A stretch of 18,969 nt of DNA from Acidobacteriota bacterium (GCA_021851465.1 JAJZDL010000025.1:1-18969); one strand, 5' to 3'. Positions 1 through 8,379 are shown, counted from the stretch's first letter. The notes: generated from the sequence alone by a model not told the origin. Made by a program: numbers and translations.

Positions 1-1496
1 TTGCGATTGTGGCCAACGAGGGCGGCCTGCGGGCGGGGACGCGGTTCGACTCGGGACTGACCCTGGTGGAGGACGTTCCCGAGGCGCACAAGGTGGCGCT
101 GGTGGAGATCGCGGCGGGCGCACCGATTGTGCGCTATGGGTCGGCGATTGGATACGCGGAGCGTGCGATTGCGCGCGGCAGTTGGGTGCATGAGGGGCGG
201 ATGCGCCTGCCGGACGCTCCCGCGCTGGAGGGCCTGCCGCTGGCAACGGCGGCGCCGCCGCCGATGGCGCCGCTGGAGGGGCGCACGTTCGAGGGGTTCC
301 TGAACGACGACGGATCGGTGGGGACGAAGAACATTCTGGGCATCACGACGACGGTGCAGTGCGTTGCGGCCACGGTGGACCATGCGGTGAAGCGGATCAA
401 GGCGGAGATGCTGCCGCGCTACCCGAATGTGGACGATGTGGTTGCGCTGACGCACAACTACGGCTGCGGCGTGGCGATCGATGCGCCGGACGCGGAGATT
501 CCGGTGCGCACGCTGCGGAACATCAGCCTGAACCCGAACCTGGGCGGCGCGCCGATGGTGGTGAGCCTGGGCTGCGAGAAGTTGCAGCCGGTGCGGTTGC
601 TGCCATCGGGGACGTTGCCGGTCCTCTCCACCGCGCCGTATGTGGTGGCGATGCAGGACGAGGAACACCACGGCTTCGGCGAGATTGTGGCGGCGATCAT
701 GGAGCTTGCGGAGAAGCGGCTGGAGCAACTCAACCGGCGGCGGCGGGTGACGCGGCCCGCGTCGGACCTGGTGGTGGGGTTGCAGTGCGGCGGGAGCGAT
801 GCCTTCTCCGGGGTGACGGCGAACCCTGCCGTGGGCCATGCCGCGGATCTGCTGGTGCGGGCGGGAGCGACGGTGCTGTTCTCCGAGGTGACGGAGGTGC
901 GCGATGCGATCCATCTGCTGACGGCGCGGGCCGCGAACGAGCAGGTGGCGCGGGACCTGGTGCGCGAGATGGCGTGGTACGACGCGTATCTGGCGCGGGG
1001 TGGCGTCGACCGCAGCGCCAATCCGACACCGGGCAACAAGCGGGGCGGGTTGACGAACATCGTGGAGAAGGCGCTGGGATCGATTGCGAAGGCGGGCACG
1101 AGCGCGATTGCGGGGGTTGCGGGCCCAGGCGAACGGGTGACTGCGAAGGGGTTGATCTTCGCGGCAACCCCGGCGAGCGACTTCATCTGCGGAACGCTGC
1201 AACTGGCTGCGTCGATGAACATGCACATCTTCACCACGGGGCGTGGGACGCCGTATGGGCTGGCGATGGTTCCGGTGATCAAAGTTGCGTCGCGGAGTTC
1301 GCTGGCGGAGCGATGGGCTGACCTGATCGACCTGGATGCAGGCGCGATCGCGACGGGCGATGCGACGATCGAGCAGGTGGGGAGCGAACTCTTCGAGATG
1401 GTGCTGGAGGTGGCGAGCGGCCGCAGGCAGACCTGGGCGGAGCGATGGGGGCTGCACAATGAGATCGCGCTCTTCAACCCTTCGCCTGTGACGTGA
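1..1496 (+). CDS. garD: Galactarate dehydratase, 5'-truncated by window edge
   Basis: Dehydrates galactarate (mucate) to 5-dehydro-4-deoxy-D-glucarate, the entry step of galactarate catabolism in the cytoplasm. The reading frame is already open at base 3 and reads AIVANEGGLRAGTRF, matching an internal stretch of E. coli GarD (VAIIVNDNGLKAGTRF, recalled). The GTG at base 9 is therefore not the start; roughly 20-25 N-terminal residues lie outside the window. The N-terminal part corresponds to the SAF-like domain, followed by the UxaA/GarD catalytic region. Conserved blocks are FEGFLNDDGSVGTKNILGIT, HNYGCGVAIDAP, SLGCEKLQP, LQCGGSDAFSGVTANPAVG and TTGRGTPYGLAMVPVIK. The C-terminus WGLHNEIALFNPSPVT aligns with the GarD end, so the 3' end is intact. 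Similarity to GarD is much closer than to altronate dehydratase UxaA. No uptake or downstream gar gene is visible. Confidence 0.93.
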   Translation, partial: AIVANEGGLRAGTRFDSGLTLVEDVPEAHKVALVEIAAGAPIVRYGSAIGYAERAIARGSWVHEGRMRLPDAPALEGLPLATAAPPPMAPLEGRTFEGFLNDDGSVGTKNILGITTTVQCVAATVDHAVKRIKAEMLPRYPNVDDVVALTHNYGCGVAIDAPDAEIPVRTLRNISLNPNLGGAPMVVSLGCEKLQPVRLLPSGTLPVLSTAPYVVAMQDEEHHGFGEIVAAIMELAEKRLEQLNRRRRVTRPASDLVVGLQCGGSDAFSGVTANPAVGHAADLLVRAGATVLFSEVTEVRDAIHLLTARAANEQVARDLVREMAWYDAYLARGGVDRSANPTPGNKRGGLTNIVEKALGSIAKAGTSAIAGVAGPGERVTAKGLIFAATPASDFICGTLQLAASMNMHIFTTGRGTPYGLAMVPVIKVASRSSLAERWADLIDLDAGAIATGDATIEQVGSELFEMVLEVASGRRQTWAERWGLHNEIALFNPSPVT

Positions 1497-1500
1497 GGGA

Positions 1501-1520
1501 GCGGCAGACAGGATTGCCGC
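1501..1520 (+). terminator. Hairpin just after garD, terminator-like
   Basis: A perfect 6-bp stem (GCGGCA / TGCCGC) with an 8-nt loop starts 4 bases after the garD stop, in the gap between convergent genes. No T-run follows, so it is not a canonical intrinsic terminator. It may only mark the transcript end or stabilise the 3' end. Confidence 0.3.
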
Positions 1521-1597
1521 AGGAGTTCTGCCCCGTTGCCGCACGCGGGACTGGCTTGCTGTCTGGTTGAGGGCGAAACCGGCAGGGTTGAAGCCGC

Positions 1598-3826
1598 TCA
1601 ATGGCCGGGGAGGACGATCTCTCGGGTGTGAATGCAGGTCTGCGTCTCTGGGACGCTGCCGTCGTTGACCTCGACCTGCTGCGGCGTGCCGGCGAAGACG
1701 ATGCGCGTGGAGGCGCTGGAGCGGCCCGGGATGCGCAGCCGCGTGGTCTGGGTTGCCGTGGCGGAGCGCACAGTGACGGGGACCTCCGCCGCGGCGTAGC
1801 CGTCGTTGTGGAGATCGACCGCGACGAGCCAGCCGGTGGGCAGGCCGACGCGCGATTTGATCTGACTGGGGGTCACGCTGACGATGGAGAGGTCGGGCAG
1901 GCCGCGATCGCGGTAGACCCAGTCGTCGAAGAACCAGCGCAGATCCATGTGCGAGGCGTTCTCCAGTGTGCGTTCGAGTCCGGTGGGGTCGCGGTCGAGG
2001 CGCGCGGCGTCGAGGCGGTAGGCCTGGAGGGCGTGCTTGAGGGCGTCGTCGCCGACGATGCCGCGGAGCATCCACCAGACGGCTGCGGCCTTGGTGCGGT
2101 AGAAGATGTCGCCGGTGGCGGCGACCAGGCTCTCGCCGGCGGGGGTTTCTGGCGCGGCTTGCGGTTGCCGCGGGCCGGTTGCGAGCGGCTGGCCGGATGA
2201 ATTGGACGGTTGCGAGGCGCCATTGCTGGATGAATCGCTGGGCACGGGGGCGGGGAGCTCGGGTTCGATGAGGGCGAGCGGGCGGGCTGCGTCCTGCAAC
2301 TCGGCGAGAGCCGCGTCGCGCCCGGCGGTGCGCTCGGTCCAGAGGAGGTTGGTGAACTGTGCGAGGCCCTCGTCGATCCATGGATGACTGGATTGTATCC
2401 AGACATGGGTGAGCGAGTGGGCGAGCGAGGGTGCGAGCGAGGACGGCTCGACGGCGCGCATGGGACGGACCAGCAGCGAAGCGTCCTCGAAGGGCTGGCC
2501 AGGGTGATCGATGAGGTACAGGGACGAGAGGGGTTGCAGGCCGAACCAATCGGTGAGGAGCGGCTCTACGAGGAGGGCGGCGGCGGCGTAGGCGGGCAGC
2601 GCGTCGTAGTGGTTGGAGACGGCTGCGATCAGATCGGGATTGGCAGGGGTCCCGGCGGCGCTTGGGGGGTGGTCCGTGACGAAGAGATCGAGTGTGCGGA
2701 AGCCGAGCGGATGCGGCGCGAAGAGTGCGGTGGCAATGCCGGGCGATTCAATCTCTGGGAGGTTGGCGTTGTCGCTGATGGCGCGCAGGGGCTGGCGCTC
2801 GCCGCAGAAGAAGACTGCGTCGGGCGGGTCGCCGACGTACTCGACTGCGAGACGCAGGCGGACGGTGGCGGCGGACTGGCGGAGTTTGGCGCGGCCCACG
2901 GCCTGGAAGAGACGAGCGCCATCGCCGAGGAAGACGGGTGGGGCAGAGACGGGGTACCAGAGGACGTTGCCGAAGCCGCGCAGCGCCGTTCCGCCGGAGT
3001 GGCCGTCGGGAGCGTCCGCGGGAGTGCCGGCGGCGATGGCGTCCCAGTCGGCGGCGAGGGCCTGGTCTGAGGGCGCGCCGATCCGCTCCAGGCGCTCGGC
3101 TGAGGGGGGAATTGCGCCGAAGTAGAGCGCGGTCAACTCGAACGACGCGCCGGGCGGGAGCGGCTGCGGCAGCGAGACGACTGCCTCGCTCATCTGGCCG
3201 GTGTGGTCGGCGTCGGTGTCGATGCGCTGGACGGCGAAGACGAGCGGCGTGCTGGGGGCGGCAGAAACGCGGTCGGCAGGGCCTGCGCCGCGGCCTGCGA
3301 TGGCATCCCAGTGCAGCGAGGAGCTGATCTGAAGGACGAGGCGGGTGAGCGGCGCGGCACCGTCGTTGCGAACGGCCATTTGGACGTGTGCGGAGATGCC
3401 CGCCGAGGCCGGCATCAGGTGGACGTCCAGGTCGTATGCGGTAAAGGTGAGGGCGCTGCGCTCTGCGTCGGTGACCGCAAGCGGGTTGTCTTGGATCGAT
3501 GCGGCATTCGGAGGGGCGGCTGGATTGGTGGGCTCGGCGGGCGAGGCTTCAGGTTGCGCGGCGGGTTGCGCGGTTGGTTGAGAATCGAGGCTGCGGGAGA
3601 AGAGGATCTTTCCCGGTGGCGGCGCAGGCTGGGGCGGTTGGCTGGGCGTAGCGGTCTGCGTGGGGGCAGCGGATTGAGCCGGCGGGGCGGACGATTGCGC
3701 GCGCATGACGGAGGCGGAGAGGGCGAGGGCAAGCCCCGCCACTATTGCCAGAGCGCGCGCGGTCTGGGCTGCACGCTTGCGCTGTGCGGGGCGATCCATG
3801 GGCGAGGGAAGGTTGCGGCGGGTCAC
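1598..3826 (-). CDS. Secreted M1-like peptidase homologue, HExxH degenerate
   Basis: About 742 residues, exported. The N-terminus has a basic stretch and a hydrophobic signal segment (ALAIVAGLALALSASV) ending near MRAQ, then a Pro/Ala/Gln-rich linker of about 80 residues. Next comes an M1-like beta-rich domain and a helical domain. The zinc site should read HExxH, but residues 470-474 are HSLTH. The next acidic ligand candidate is E486 in WIDEG, 11 residues after the second His instead of the usual 18. Downstream, KAAAVWWMLRGIVGDDAL and FFDDWVYRDRGLPDL are typical of M1 C-terminal regions. A Ser/Asn/Gln/Pro-rich insert of about 45 residues sits between these parts. Start: GTG at 3826 overlaps the rlmB stop as GTGA, with AAAGGG 8 bases upstream; ATG at 3799 is the alternative and keeps the signal peptide. 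Peptidase activity is doubtful, so a binding or non-catalytic role is possible. Confidence 0.75.
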   Translation of the reverse strand: MTRRNLPSPMDRPAQRKRAAQTARALAIVAGLALALSASVMRAQSSAPPAQSAAPTQTATPSQPPQPAPPPGKILFSRSLDSQPTAQPAAQPEASPAEPTNPAAPPNAASIQDNPLAVTDAERSALTFTAYDLDVHLMPASAGISAHVQMAVRNDGAAPLTRLVLQISSSLHWDAIAGRGAGPADRVSAAPSTPLVFAVQRIDTDADHTGQMSEAVVSLPQPLPPGASFELTALYFGAIPPSAERLERIGAPSDQALAADWDAIAAGTPADAPDGHSGGTALRGFGNVLWYPVSAPPVFLGDGARLFQAVGRAKLRQSAATVRLRLAVEYVGDPPDAVFFCGERQPLRAISDNANLPEIESPGIATALFAPHPLGFRTLDLFVTDHPPSAAGTPANPDLIAAVSNHYDALPAYAAAALLVEPLLTDWFGLQPLSSLYLIDHPGQPFEDASLLVRPMRAVEPSSLAPSLAHSLTHVWIQSSHPWIDEGLAQFTNLLWTERTAGRDAALAELQDAARPLALIEPELPAPVPSDSSSNGASQPSNSSGQPLATGPRQPQAAPETPAGESLVAATGDIFYRTKAAAVWWMLRGIVGDDALKHALQAYRLDAARLDRDPTGLERTLENASHMDLRWFFDDWVYRDRGLPDLSIVSVTPSQIKSRVGLPTGWLVAVDLHNDGYAAAEVPVTVRSATATQTTRLRIPGRSSASTRIVFAGTPQQVEVNDGSVPETQTCIHTREIVLPGH

Positions 3827-4662
3827 GAGCCAAGCCCTTTGCGCGGCCTGGTGGGCGCGGCGGACCTTGTATTCGCAGACTCCAGCGGCGGGCGGCTGCG
3901 CTGGCGCATCGCCTCGTACAACACGACCGCGCCTGCGACGGAGACGTTCAGCGACGATACGCTTCCCGCCATGGGGATGCGCAGCAGGTGGTCGCATGTC
4001 TTCTTGACGAGATCGTGCAGGCCTGCGCCCTCGCGTCCGAGCACGAGCACGCAGTCTGCGTGGAAGTCGAAGTCCATATAGTCCGGCGCACCGCGCTCGT
4101 CGAGGCCGAGCACCCAGACGTTGGCCTTCTTCATTTGTTCGAGCGCGCGCACCAGATTGGGGACGCGAGCGATGCGGACGTGTTCGGAGGCGCCTGCGGA
4201 GGCCTTGGCGACGACAGCGGTCACGGGAGCCGAGCGGCGCTCGGGCAGGATAACTCCATCGACACCGGCACCGTCGGCGGTGCGCAGGAGCGCCCCGAGG
4301 TTGTGCGGATCCTCGATGCCGTCCAGCGCGAGGAAGAAGCGGTGCAGAGGGCTGTCCTGGGGCCGCTGTCCGGCCTTGTGCGGGGCCCCTTTCGGGGCAG
4401 CGAGCAGGTCTTCGACGGTGAGGAATGCGCGCTCGCGAACCTGCGCGATGGCCCCCTGGTGGGCGTCGGTGCGGGCCATTCGGGTGAGCCGGTCGCGCGG
4501 CTCGATCGCGACGCGGACGCCTGCGTCGCGGCAGAGTTGGGCGAGCCGTTCGAGGCGGGCGTCGCCGCGTTCTCGCGCCAGCACCACGGCCTCGAGCCGC
4601 CGCGCTCCGGACCGAACCGCCTCCTCGACCGGGTGCAGGCCGTAAAGAACTTCCATAGCCAT
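3823..4662 (-). CDS. rlmB: 23S rRNA Gm2251-type 2'-O-methyltransferase (SpoU/TrmH family)
   Basis: Methylates the 2'-OH of a guanosine in the 23S rRNA peptidyl-transferase region (G2251 in E. coli) using S-adenosylmethionine. The N-terminus MAMEVLYGLHPVEEAVRSG is the substrate-binding domain signature of RlmB. The three SPOUT knot motifs follow: NLGALLRTADGAGVDGVILP, VLVLGREGAGL, and IPMAGSVSSLNVSVAGAVVL. The product is 279 residues, slightly longer than E. coli RlmB (243), with a basic C-terminal tail rich in Arg and Pro. The start at 4662 was chosen because the conserved domain begins there; an in-frame ATG 20 codons upstream would add residues not typical of the family, and ATG 4656 is also possible. 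It overlaps the downstream M1-like gene by 4 bp, so the two are probably co-transcribed. It could be another TrmH paralogue, but RlmB is the best fit. Confidence 0.9.
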   Translation of the reverse strand: MAMEVLYGLHPVEEAVRSGARRLEAVVLARERGDARLERLAQLCRDAGVRVAIEPRDRLTRMARTDAHQGAIAQVRERAFLTVEDLLAAPKGAPHKAGQRPQDSPLHRFFLALDGIEDPHNLGALLRTADGAGVDGVILPERRSAPVTAVVAKASAGASEHVRIARVPNLVRALEQMKKANVWVLGLDERGAPDYMDFDFHADCVLVLGREGAGLHDLVKKTCDHLLRIPMAGSVSSLNVSVAGAVVLYEAMRQRSRPPLESANTRSAAPTRPRKGLGS

Positions 4663-4908
4663 TAGTTTACTTCTGAAACGTTCTTTTCCCTGCCGATCGC
4701 ATGAACTGAGACAACGCTCCACTCAAGATCGTTCTTCGCGGTCCGGGTGCGTGGACGTAGAGTGGCCGGTGGATTGGGGCAACGGGCGAGTCGGCGTGGA
4801 TGAACCGACGGGGCAGGACGTTCTCCGCTTTTGAGAGGGGAGGAGACGCGGCCGGCGGACCGATCCGCTGTCTGAAGCGAATCTCGGCCATAGCGAGCAG
4901 GAACCAAG

Positions 4909-4914
4909 TATTAT
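4909..4914 (+). promoter_or_regulatory. Putative -10 element of the FKBP gene
   Basis: TATTAT lies 9 bases before the ATG at 4924 in otherwise GC-rich DNA, which would give a transcript with almost no leader. No good -35 box is seen 17 bp upstream. The only SD-like string (AGGAAC) is about 20 bases from the start, too far to be convincing. Confidence 0.3.
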
Positions 4915-4923
4915 TGTTCCACT

Positions 4924-5697
4924 ATGAAGCTCACGTCCAGCCTCCTCTTCGCATTCGTTGCGCTCGCCCTAACCGCCGCCAAGGCCCAAGCCCCTGCAAC
5001 AGCCAAGCCACACACCGCACCGCACGCGACGGCGGCATCCTCACATCCACTCTGCGCGAAGGTCCCCGAACTCTCTGCGCAGATCCCCGCTCTGCCTCCG
5101 GGCACGCCCTGTGCGCGGTCGCTGTACACCATTACCACCAATCCGAGCGTGAAGTTGAGCGACGTATCGCCGCTGGAGAGCCCGACGCTGCGCACCACCC
5201 TGGGGGTTGAGCCGACCTCCTTCTCGCTGGACTACATCGACACGAAGATCGGCACGGGCGAGATCGCCGCGCCGCACAAGTGGTACACGGTCCACTACAC
5301 GGGGTACCTTGTCGATGGGACGAAGTTCGACTCCTCCTACGACCACCCGGACAAGCTGCCGTTTGTGTTTCCGTACGGGCAGCACCAGGTGGTGCTGGGA
5401 TGGGACACCGGGCTCGACGGGATGCGCGTGGGCGGCAAACGACGCCTCTTCATCCCATGGCAGCTTGCCTACGGCCCCAACGCCCACGGCAACATTCCAC
5501 CCAAGTCCGAGTTGATCTTCGACATTGAACTGATCGGCCAGAGCGACAAGGCACCCGCATCCGCTGCGTCGACCGGGAATCCGGGGGGGATGGCAGGCGG
5601 CAGTATTCCGGTGGTCACCGTCCACCCTGCAACACCCGCAAAGACGCCGTCCGCCGAACCGACCGCCACGCCGTCCGCCACTGCCGCCAAACCGTAA
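4924..5697 (+). CDS. Secreted FKBP-type peptidyl-prolyl cis-trans isomerase
   Basis: Catalyses cis-trans isomerisation of Xaa-Pro bonds, presumably assisting folding of exported proteins in the periplasm. It has 257 residues. A Sec signal peptide (residues 1-23, ending AKAQA) is followed by a spacer with two cysteines (C44, C63). One FKBP domain spans about residues 100-205. The pocket residues known from FKBP12 are present: Y125 in HYTG, F135-D136 in KFDSS, VVLGW with W160, Y183 in LAYG, and F199 in IFDIEL. The glycine-rich IPPKSEL loop is also present. The C-terminal 50 residues are Pro/Ala/Thr-rich and probably disordered. The gene stands alone, divergent from rlmB and convergent with the transglutaminase-like gene. 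The start at 4924 is set by the signal peptide. Confidence 0.92.
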   Translation: MKLTSSLLFAFVALALTAAKAQAPATAKPHTAPHATAASSHPLCAKVPELSAQIPALPPGTPCARSLYTITTNPSVKLSDVSPLESPTLRTTLGVEPTSFSLDYIDTKIGTGEIAAPHKWYTVHYTGYLVDGTKFDSSYDHPDKLPFVFPYGQHQVVLGWDTGLDGMRVGGKRRLFIPWQLAYGPNAHGNIPPKSELIFDIELIGQSDKAPASAASTGNPGGMAGGSIPVVTVHPATPAKTPSAEPTATPSATAAKP

Positions 5698-5716
5698 CTT
5701 GCTTGAGCGATCCCAG

Positions 5717-5748
5717 AATGCCGGAGGCAGGCAACAGCTTTCGGCATT
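5717..5748. terminator. Strong hairpin between convergent genes
   Basis: A 12-bp stem (AATGCCGGAGGC paired with GCTTTCGGCATT, including two G-U pairs) with an 8-nt loop sits in the 70-bp gap between the FKBP gene and the transglutaminase-like gene, which converge here. It could end transcription from both sides. Neither side has a clear T-run, so termination is inferred from position and structure. Confidence 0.5.
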
Positions 5749-5767
5749 GAACTTCAATTAGGCAGGG

Positions 5768-6640
5768 TCACGCCGATGCGATGGGGGCAACCACGGTCCC
5801 ATCCTCCAGGATCTCCTGGCTCTCCACATAGAAGTGACGGAGAACGGCGTTGCCGAAGGAGGTGGTGATGGCCACATCGGCGGCGTCGCGCCCCACCGCC
5901 ATCAGAACCCTGCCGGCGCGCGGCGCATTGTGCCGAGCGTCCATGGGCCACCATCGCCCGTCGAGCCACACCTCGTACCAGGCGCTGAAGTCGCCCGCGC
6001 CGGTGTATGGCCAGCGAATGTCGCCGAGGTAGCCGGTTGCGTAGCGCGCTGGAATGTTCTGGCAGCGCGACATGGTGACCGCGAGGTGCTGAAAGTCGCG
6101 GCAGACGCCGACGCGCTCGGTGAAGACATCCATTGCCGTCTTGGTGGGCCGCGCGGTCTGGTAGTCGAAGCGGACCTTCTCATGGACCCAGTCGCGGATC
6201 GCCGCGGCGCGCTTCCAGCCGGGCTTCATCCAGCCGAAGAGGTCTTGTGCGACCGGCATGAAGCGGTCCACCTCGCAGTAGCGGCTGGGCAGCAGGAATT
6301 GGAGCACGTCGCATGGCATCTCCTCGATCGCCTGCTGCCGCGCGTCGGTGCTTGCCTCCTCGGCGATGCCGGTCACGTCGATCGTGCTGGTGCCGCTGAG
6401 TCGCAGCAGGCCCTCGGGGGCAAGAAGCCGCGAGCAGCGGTTGCCGAAGCCATCGCGGTACTCGTCCGTGCCGATCAGATCTCCGTAGCCCGGCCCGACA
6501 CCCTCCTTGAGGTGCTCTACGACCAGGACATTGCCGATGCGGACATGCCGCTCGAGCGAGGGGTGCAGATGCAGCATCGCCACCATCGCAGAGCGGTGCG
6601 CCATGTAGAACTGAATGTCGAACTCCGATTTGATCAGCAT
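5768..6640 (-). CDS. Transglutaminase-like cysteine protein
   Basis: A 290-residue protein with an N-terminal beta-rich domain (bacterial transglutaminase N-terminal type) and a transglutaminase-like core at about residues 140-240. The nucleophile is in GVCRDFQHLA (C180) and the acidic residue in DARHN (D234). The position of the catalytic His reads FSAWYEVW, so Ser219 replaces His; I recall the same SAW(F/Y)E variant in related bacterial proteins but cannot check it here. GRVLMAVGRDAADVAITTSFG at the C-terminal side is typical of this subfamily. Such proteins often act as amidases or proteases rather than cross-linkers; the substrate is unknown. No signal peptide, so cytoplasmic. Start at 6640 (MLIKSEFDIQF) has GAGGG 6 bases upstream and matches the family start; an upstream in-frame ATG at 6685 is less likely. 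It is divergent from miaB. Confidence 0.85.
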   Translation of the reverse strand: MLIKSEFDIQFYMAHRSAMVAMLHLHPSLERHVRIGNVLVVEHLKEGVGPGYGDLIGTDEYRDGFGNRCSRLLAPEGLLRLSGTSTIDVTGIAEEASTDARQQAIEEMPCDVLQFLLPSRYCEVDRFMPVAQDLFGWMKPGWKRAAAIRDWVHEKVRFDYQTARPTKTAMDVFTERVGVCRDFQHLAVTMSRCQNIPARYATGYLGDIRWPYTGAGDFSAWYEVWLDGRWWPMDARHNAPRAGRVLMAVGRDAADVAITTSFGNAVLRHFYVESQEILEDGTVVAPIASA

Positions 6641-6850
6641 CCGCAGCCCTCGTTTCGCAGAGTTGTGATGAAGAGTGAGATGCAAATGCGACGAGTAGCG
6701 TCAGTCTACGCCACCTTGCCGCGCCAAGCGCTACGGTCGCACTCGAAGCAGCCGAGGACGCAACAGGCGAGACGCGATGCGGGGAGCCCCGACGTCGTTC
6801 GCTTCGGCTGGATGGCGGACGATGTGGGAGTGGCATGGTTAGTCCGGCGA

Positions 6851-6856
6851 TATACT
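6851..6856 (+). promoter_or_regulatory. Putative -10 element of miaB
   Basis: TATACT (5 of 6 match to TATAAT) lies 6 bases before the GTG start at 6863, which would place the transcription start on or next to the start codon. No SD is present and no clear -35 is seen, so leaderless translation is a reasonable reading. Confidence 0.4.
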
Positions 6857-6862
6857 CGATGG

Positions 6863-8182
6863 GTGGAGAAGACTTTCTATATCGAGACGTTCGGGTGCCA
6901 GATGAATGCCCACGATTCCGAGAAGGTGATCGGGACGCTGGAGCATGAGGGGTACATGCGGGTGGAGGACGAGGCCGACGCGGGGCTGATCCTGTACAAC
7001 ACCTGCTCGATCCGCGACAAGGCGGAGCAGAAGGTCTTCCATCGGCTGAACGAATACAAGAAGTTGCAGGGCGAGGGGAAGCGGTTTGCGGTGCTGGGGT
7101 GCGTGGCGCAGCAGGAGGGGGAGAGGATCTTCGAGAAGGCGCCGTATGTCTCGATTGTGAGCGGGTCTGCGAGCTACCGGAGCCTGCCGGAGATGCTGGC
7201 GCGGCTGGAGGCGGGGGAGAGGCGGATCACGGGGCTGGACGACCGGCAGACGGAGGAGACGTTCGATACGGAGTTCACGTCTCGGGGAAACCCGCACCGC
7301 GGGTACATCACGATCGTTGAGGGGTGCGACAAGTTCTGCTCGTACTGCGTGGTGCCGTATACGCGGGGGAAGGAGCGGTCTCGCGCGTCGGAATCGGTGA
7401 TGGCGGAGGCGCGGCGGATGGCGGATGCGGGGTTCACGGAGATCCAGTTGCTGGGGCAGAATGTGAACTCGTACCGCGACCCCTCGGGGAAGATGACGTT
7501 TGCGGAGCTGCTGGCGGCGGTGGGCGGCGTGGCGGGGATTCGCCGGGTGCGGTTTACGACGAGCCATCCGCGGGACTTCACGAAGGAGATTGTGGATGCG
7601 ATCGACGCGGTGCCGACGCTGTGCGACCATGTGCATCTGCCGGTGCAGTCGGGCTCGACACGAGTGCTGGCGGCGATGGCGCGGGAGTACACGCGGGAGT
7701 GGTATCTGGAACGGATTGGGTGGATCAAGGCGGCGCGGCGTGAGATCAGCATGACGAGCGACATTATTGTCGGGTTCCCGGGCGAGACGGAGGCGGAGCT
7801 GGAGGAGACGGCGACGCTGCTGGAGGAGGTGCGGTACGACGCGGTGTTCTGCTTCAAGTACTCGGCGCGGCCGAACACGCCTGCGATGGGGATGGCGGAC
7901 TCGATCCCGGACGAGGAGAAGGCGCGGCGGTTGCAGGTCCTGCTGGAGCGGCAGCGCGAGGTGCAGCGCAAGGGCTATGCGCGGCACCTGGGGCAGTCGA
8001 TGGAGGTGATGGTGGAGGGCCACAACGCGGCCCGCGGGCAGGCGGTGGGGCGCAGCACGCAGAACAAGACGGTGAACTTTACCGTGGCGCAGCCGATCCT
8101 GCCGGCGGTGGGGAGCTACAGGATGGTGCGGATCACGGAGACGTTCCCCAACAGCCTGGCGGGCGAGGCAGTGGGTGGCTGA
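6863..8182 (+). CDS. miaB: tRNA-2-methylthio-N6-dimethylallyladenosine synthase MiaB
   Basis: A radical-SAM methylthiotransferase that adds the 2-methylthio group to i6A37 of tRNAs reading UNN codons. It has 439 residues. The N-terminal UPF0004 domain carries the auxiliary cluster cysteines C12 (TFGCQMN), C48 (NTCSIR) and C80 (LGCVAQ). The radical SAM motif CDKFCSYC gives C155, C159 and C162, followed by VVPYTRGKERSR. LLGQNVNSY and HLPVQSGS are typical of MiaB rather than RimO or MtaB. The C-terminal TRAM domain covers about residues 370-435. Start: GTG at 6863 gives the usual MiaB beginning (xxKTFYIETFGCQ). The frame is open much further upstream, but that part is antisense to the neighbouring gene and has no family similarity. 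Confidence 0.95.
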   Translation: MEKTFYIETFGCQMNAHDSEKVIGTLEHEGYMRVEDEADAGLILYNTCSIRDKAEQKVFHRLNEYKKLQGEGKRFAVLGCVAQQEGERIFEKAPYVSIVSGSASYRSLPEMLARLEAGERRITGLDDRQTEETFDTEFTSRGNPHRGYITIVEGCDKFCSYCVVPYTRGKERSRASESVMAEARRMADAGFTEIQLLGQNVNSYRDPSGKMTFAELLAAVGGVAGIRRVRFTTSHPRDFTKEIVDAIDAVPTLCDHVHLPVQSGSTRVLAAMAREYTREWYLERIGWIKAARREISMTSDIIVGFPGETEAELEETATLLEEVRYDAVFCFKYSARPNTPAMGMADSIPDEEKARRLQVLLERQREVQRKGYARHLGQSMEVMVEGHNAARGQAVGRSTQNKTVNFTVAQPILPAVGSYRMVRITETFPNSLAGEAVGG

Positions 8183-8251
8183 GGGAGGTGGCTGGGATTG
8201 ATTCCGGCTCGAACAGTTTGCAAATGGCGAGGACAGTCGCTCTGCCAGCAA

Positions 8252-8336
8252 AATGCGGGGATTCTTCGCTGCGCTCAGAATGACAATACAAATGGGGTGC
8301 TGCGCTCAGGATGACAATTTTGTTTCAGGATGACGA
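8252..8336. repeat. Dispersed palindromic repeat, copy 1 with degenerate units
   Basis: Lies between miaB and the BFN-family gene. Bases 8252-8286 are identical over 35 bp to 13504-13538. The core ATTCT...AGAAT forms an imperfect hairpin and ends in CAGAATGACAA. Two shorter units follow, each ending in CAGGATGAC; the TGACAA/TGACGA words start at 8281, 8312 and 8331. The unit type resembles intergenic repeats I recall from acidobacterial and other genomes; mobility is not shown. Confidence 0.75.
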
Positions 8337-8379
8337 TTTGTTCCAAGCAATTTTGAAGACGATCTGAAAGAGGTGGGGG

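Noticed and set aside
5834..6862. Upstream extension of the miaB frame by over 340 codons
   Set aside because: It runs antisense through the transglutaminase-like gene and shows no family similarity; the MiaB domain begins at the GTG at 6863.
6839..8251. Minus-strand open frame of 470 codons opposite miaB
   Set aside because: Arg/Pro/His-rich shadow of the miaB codons with no domain.
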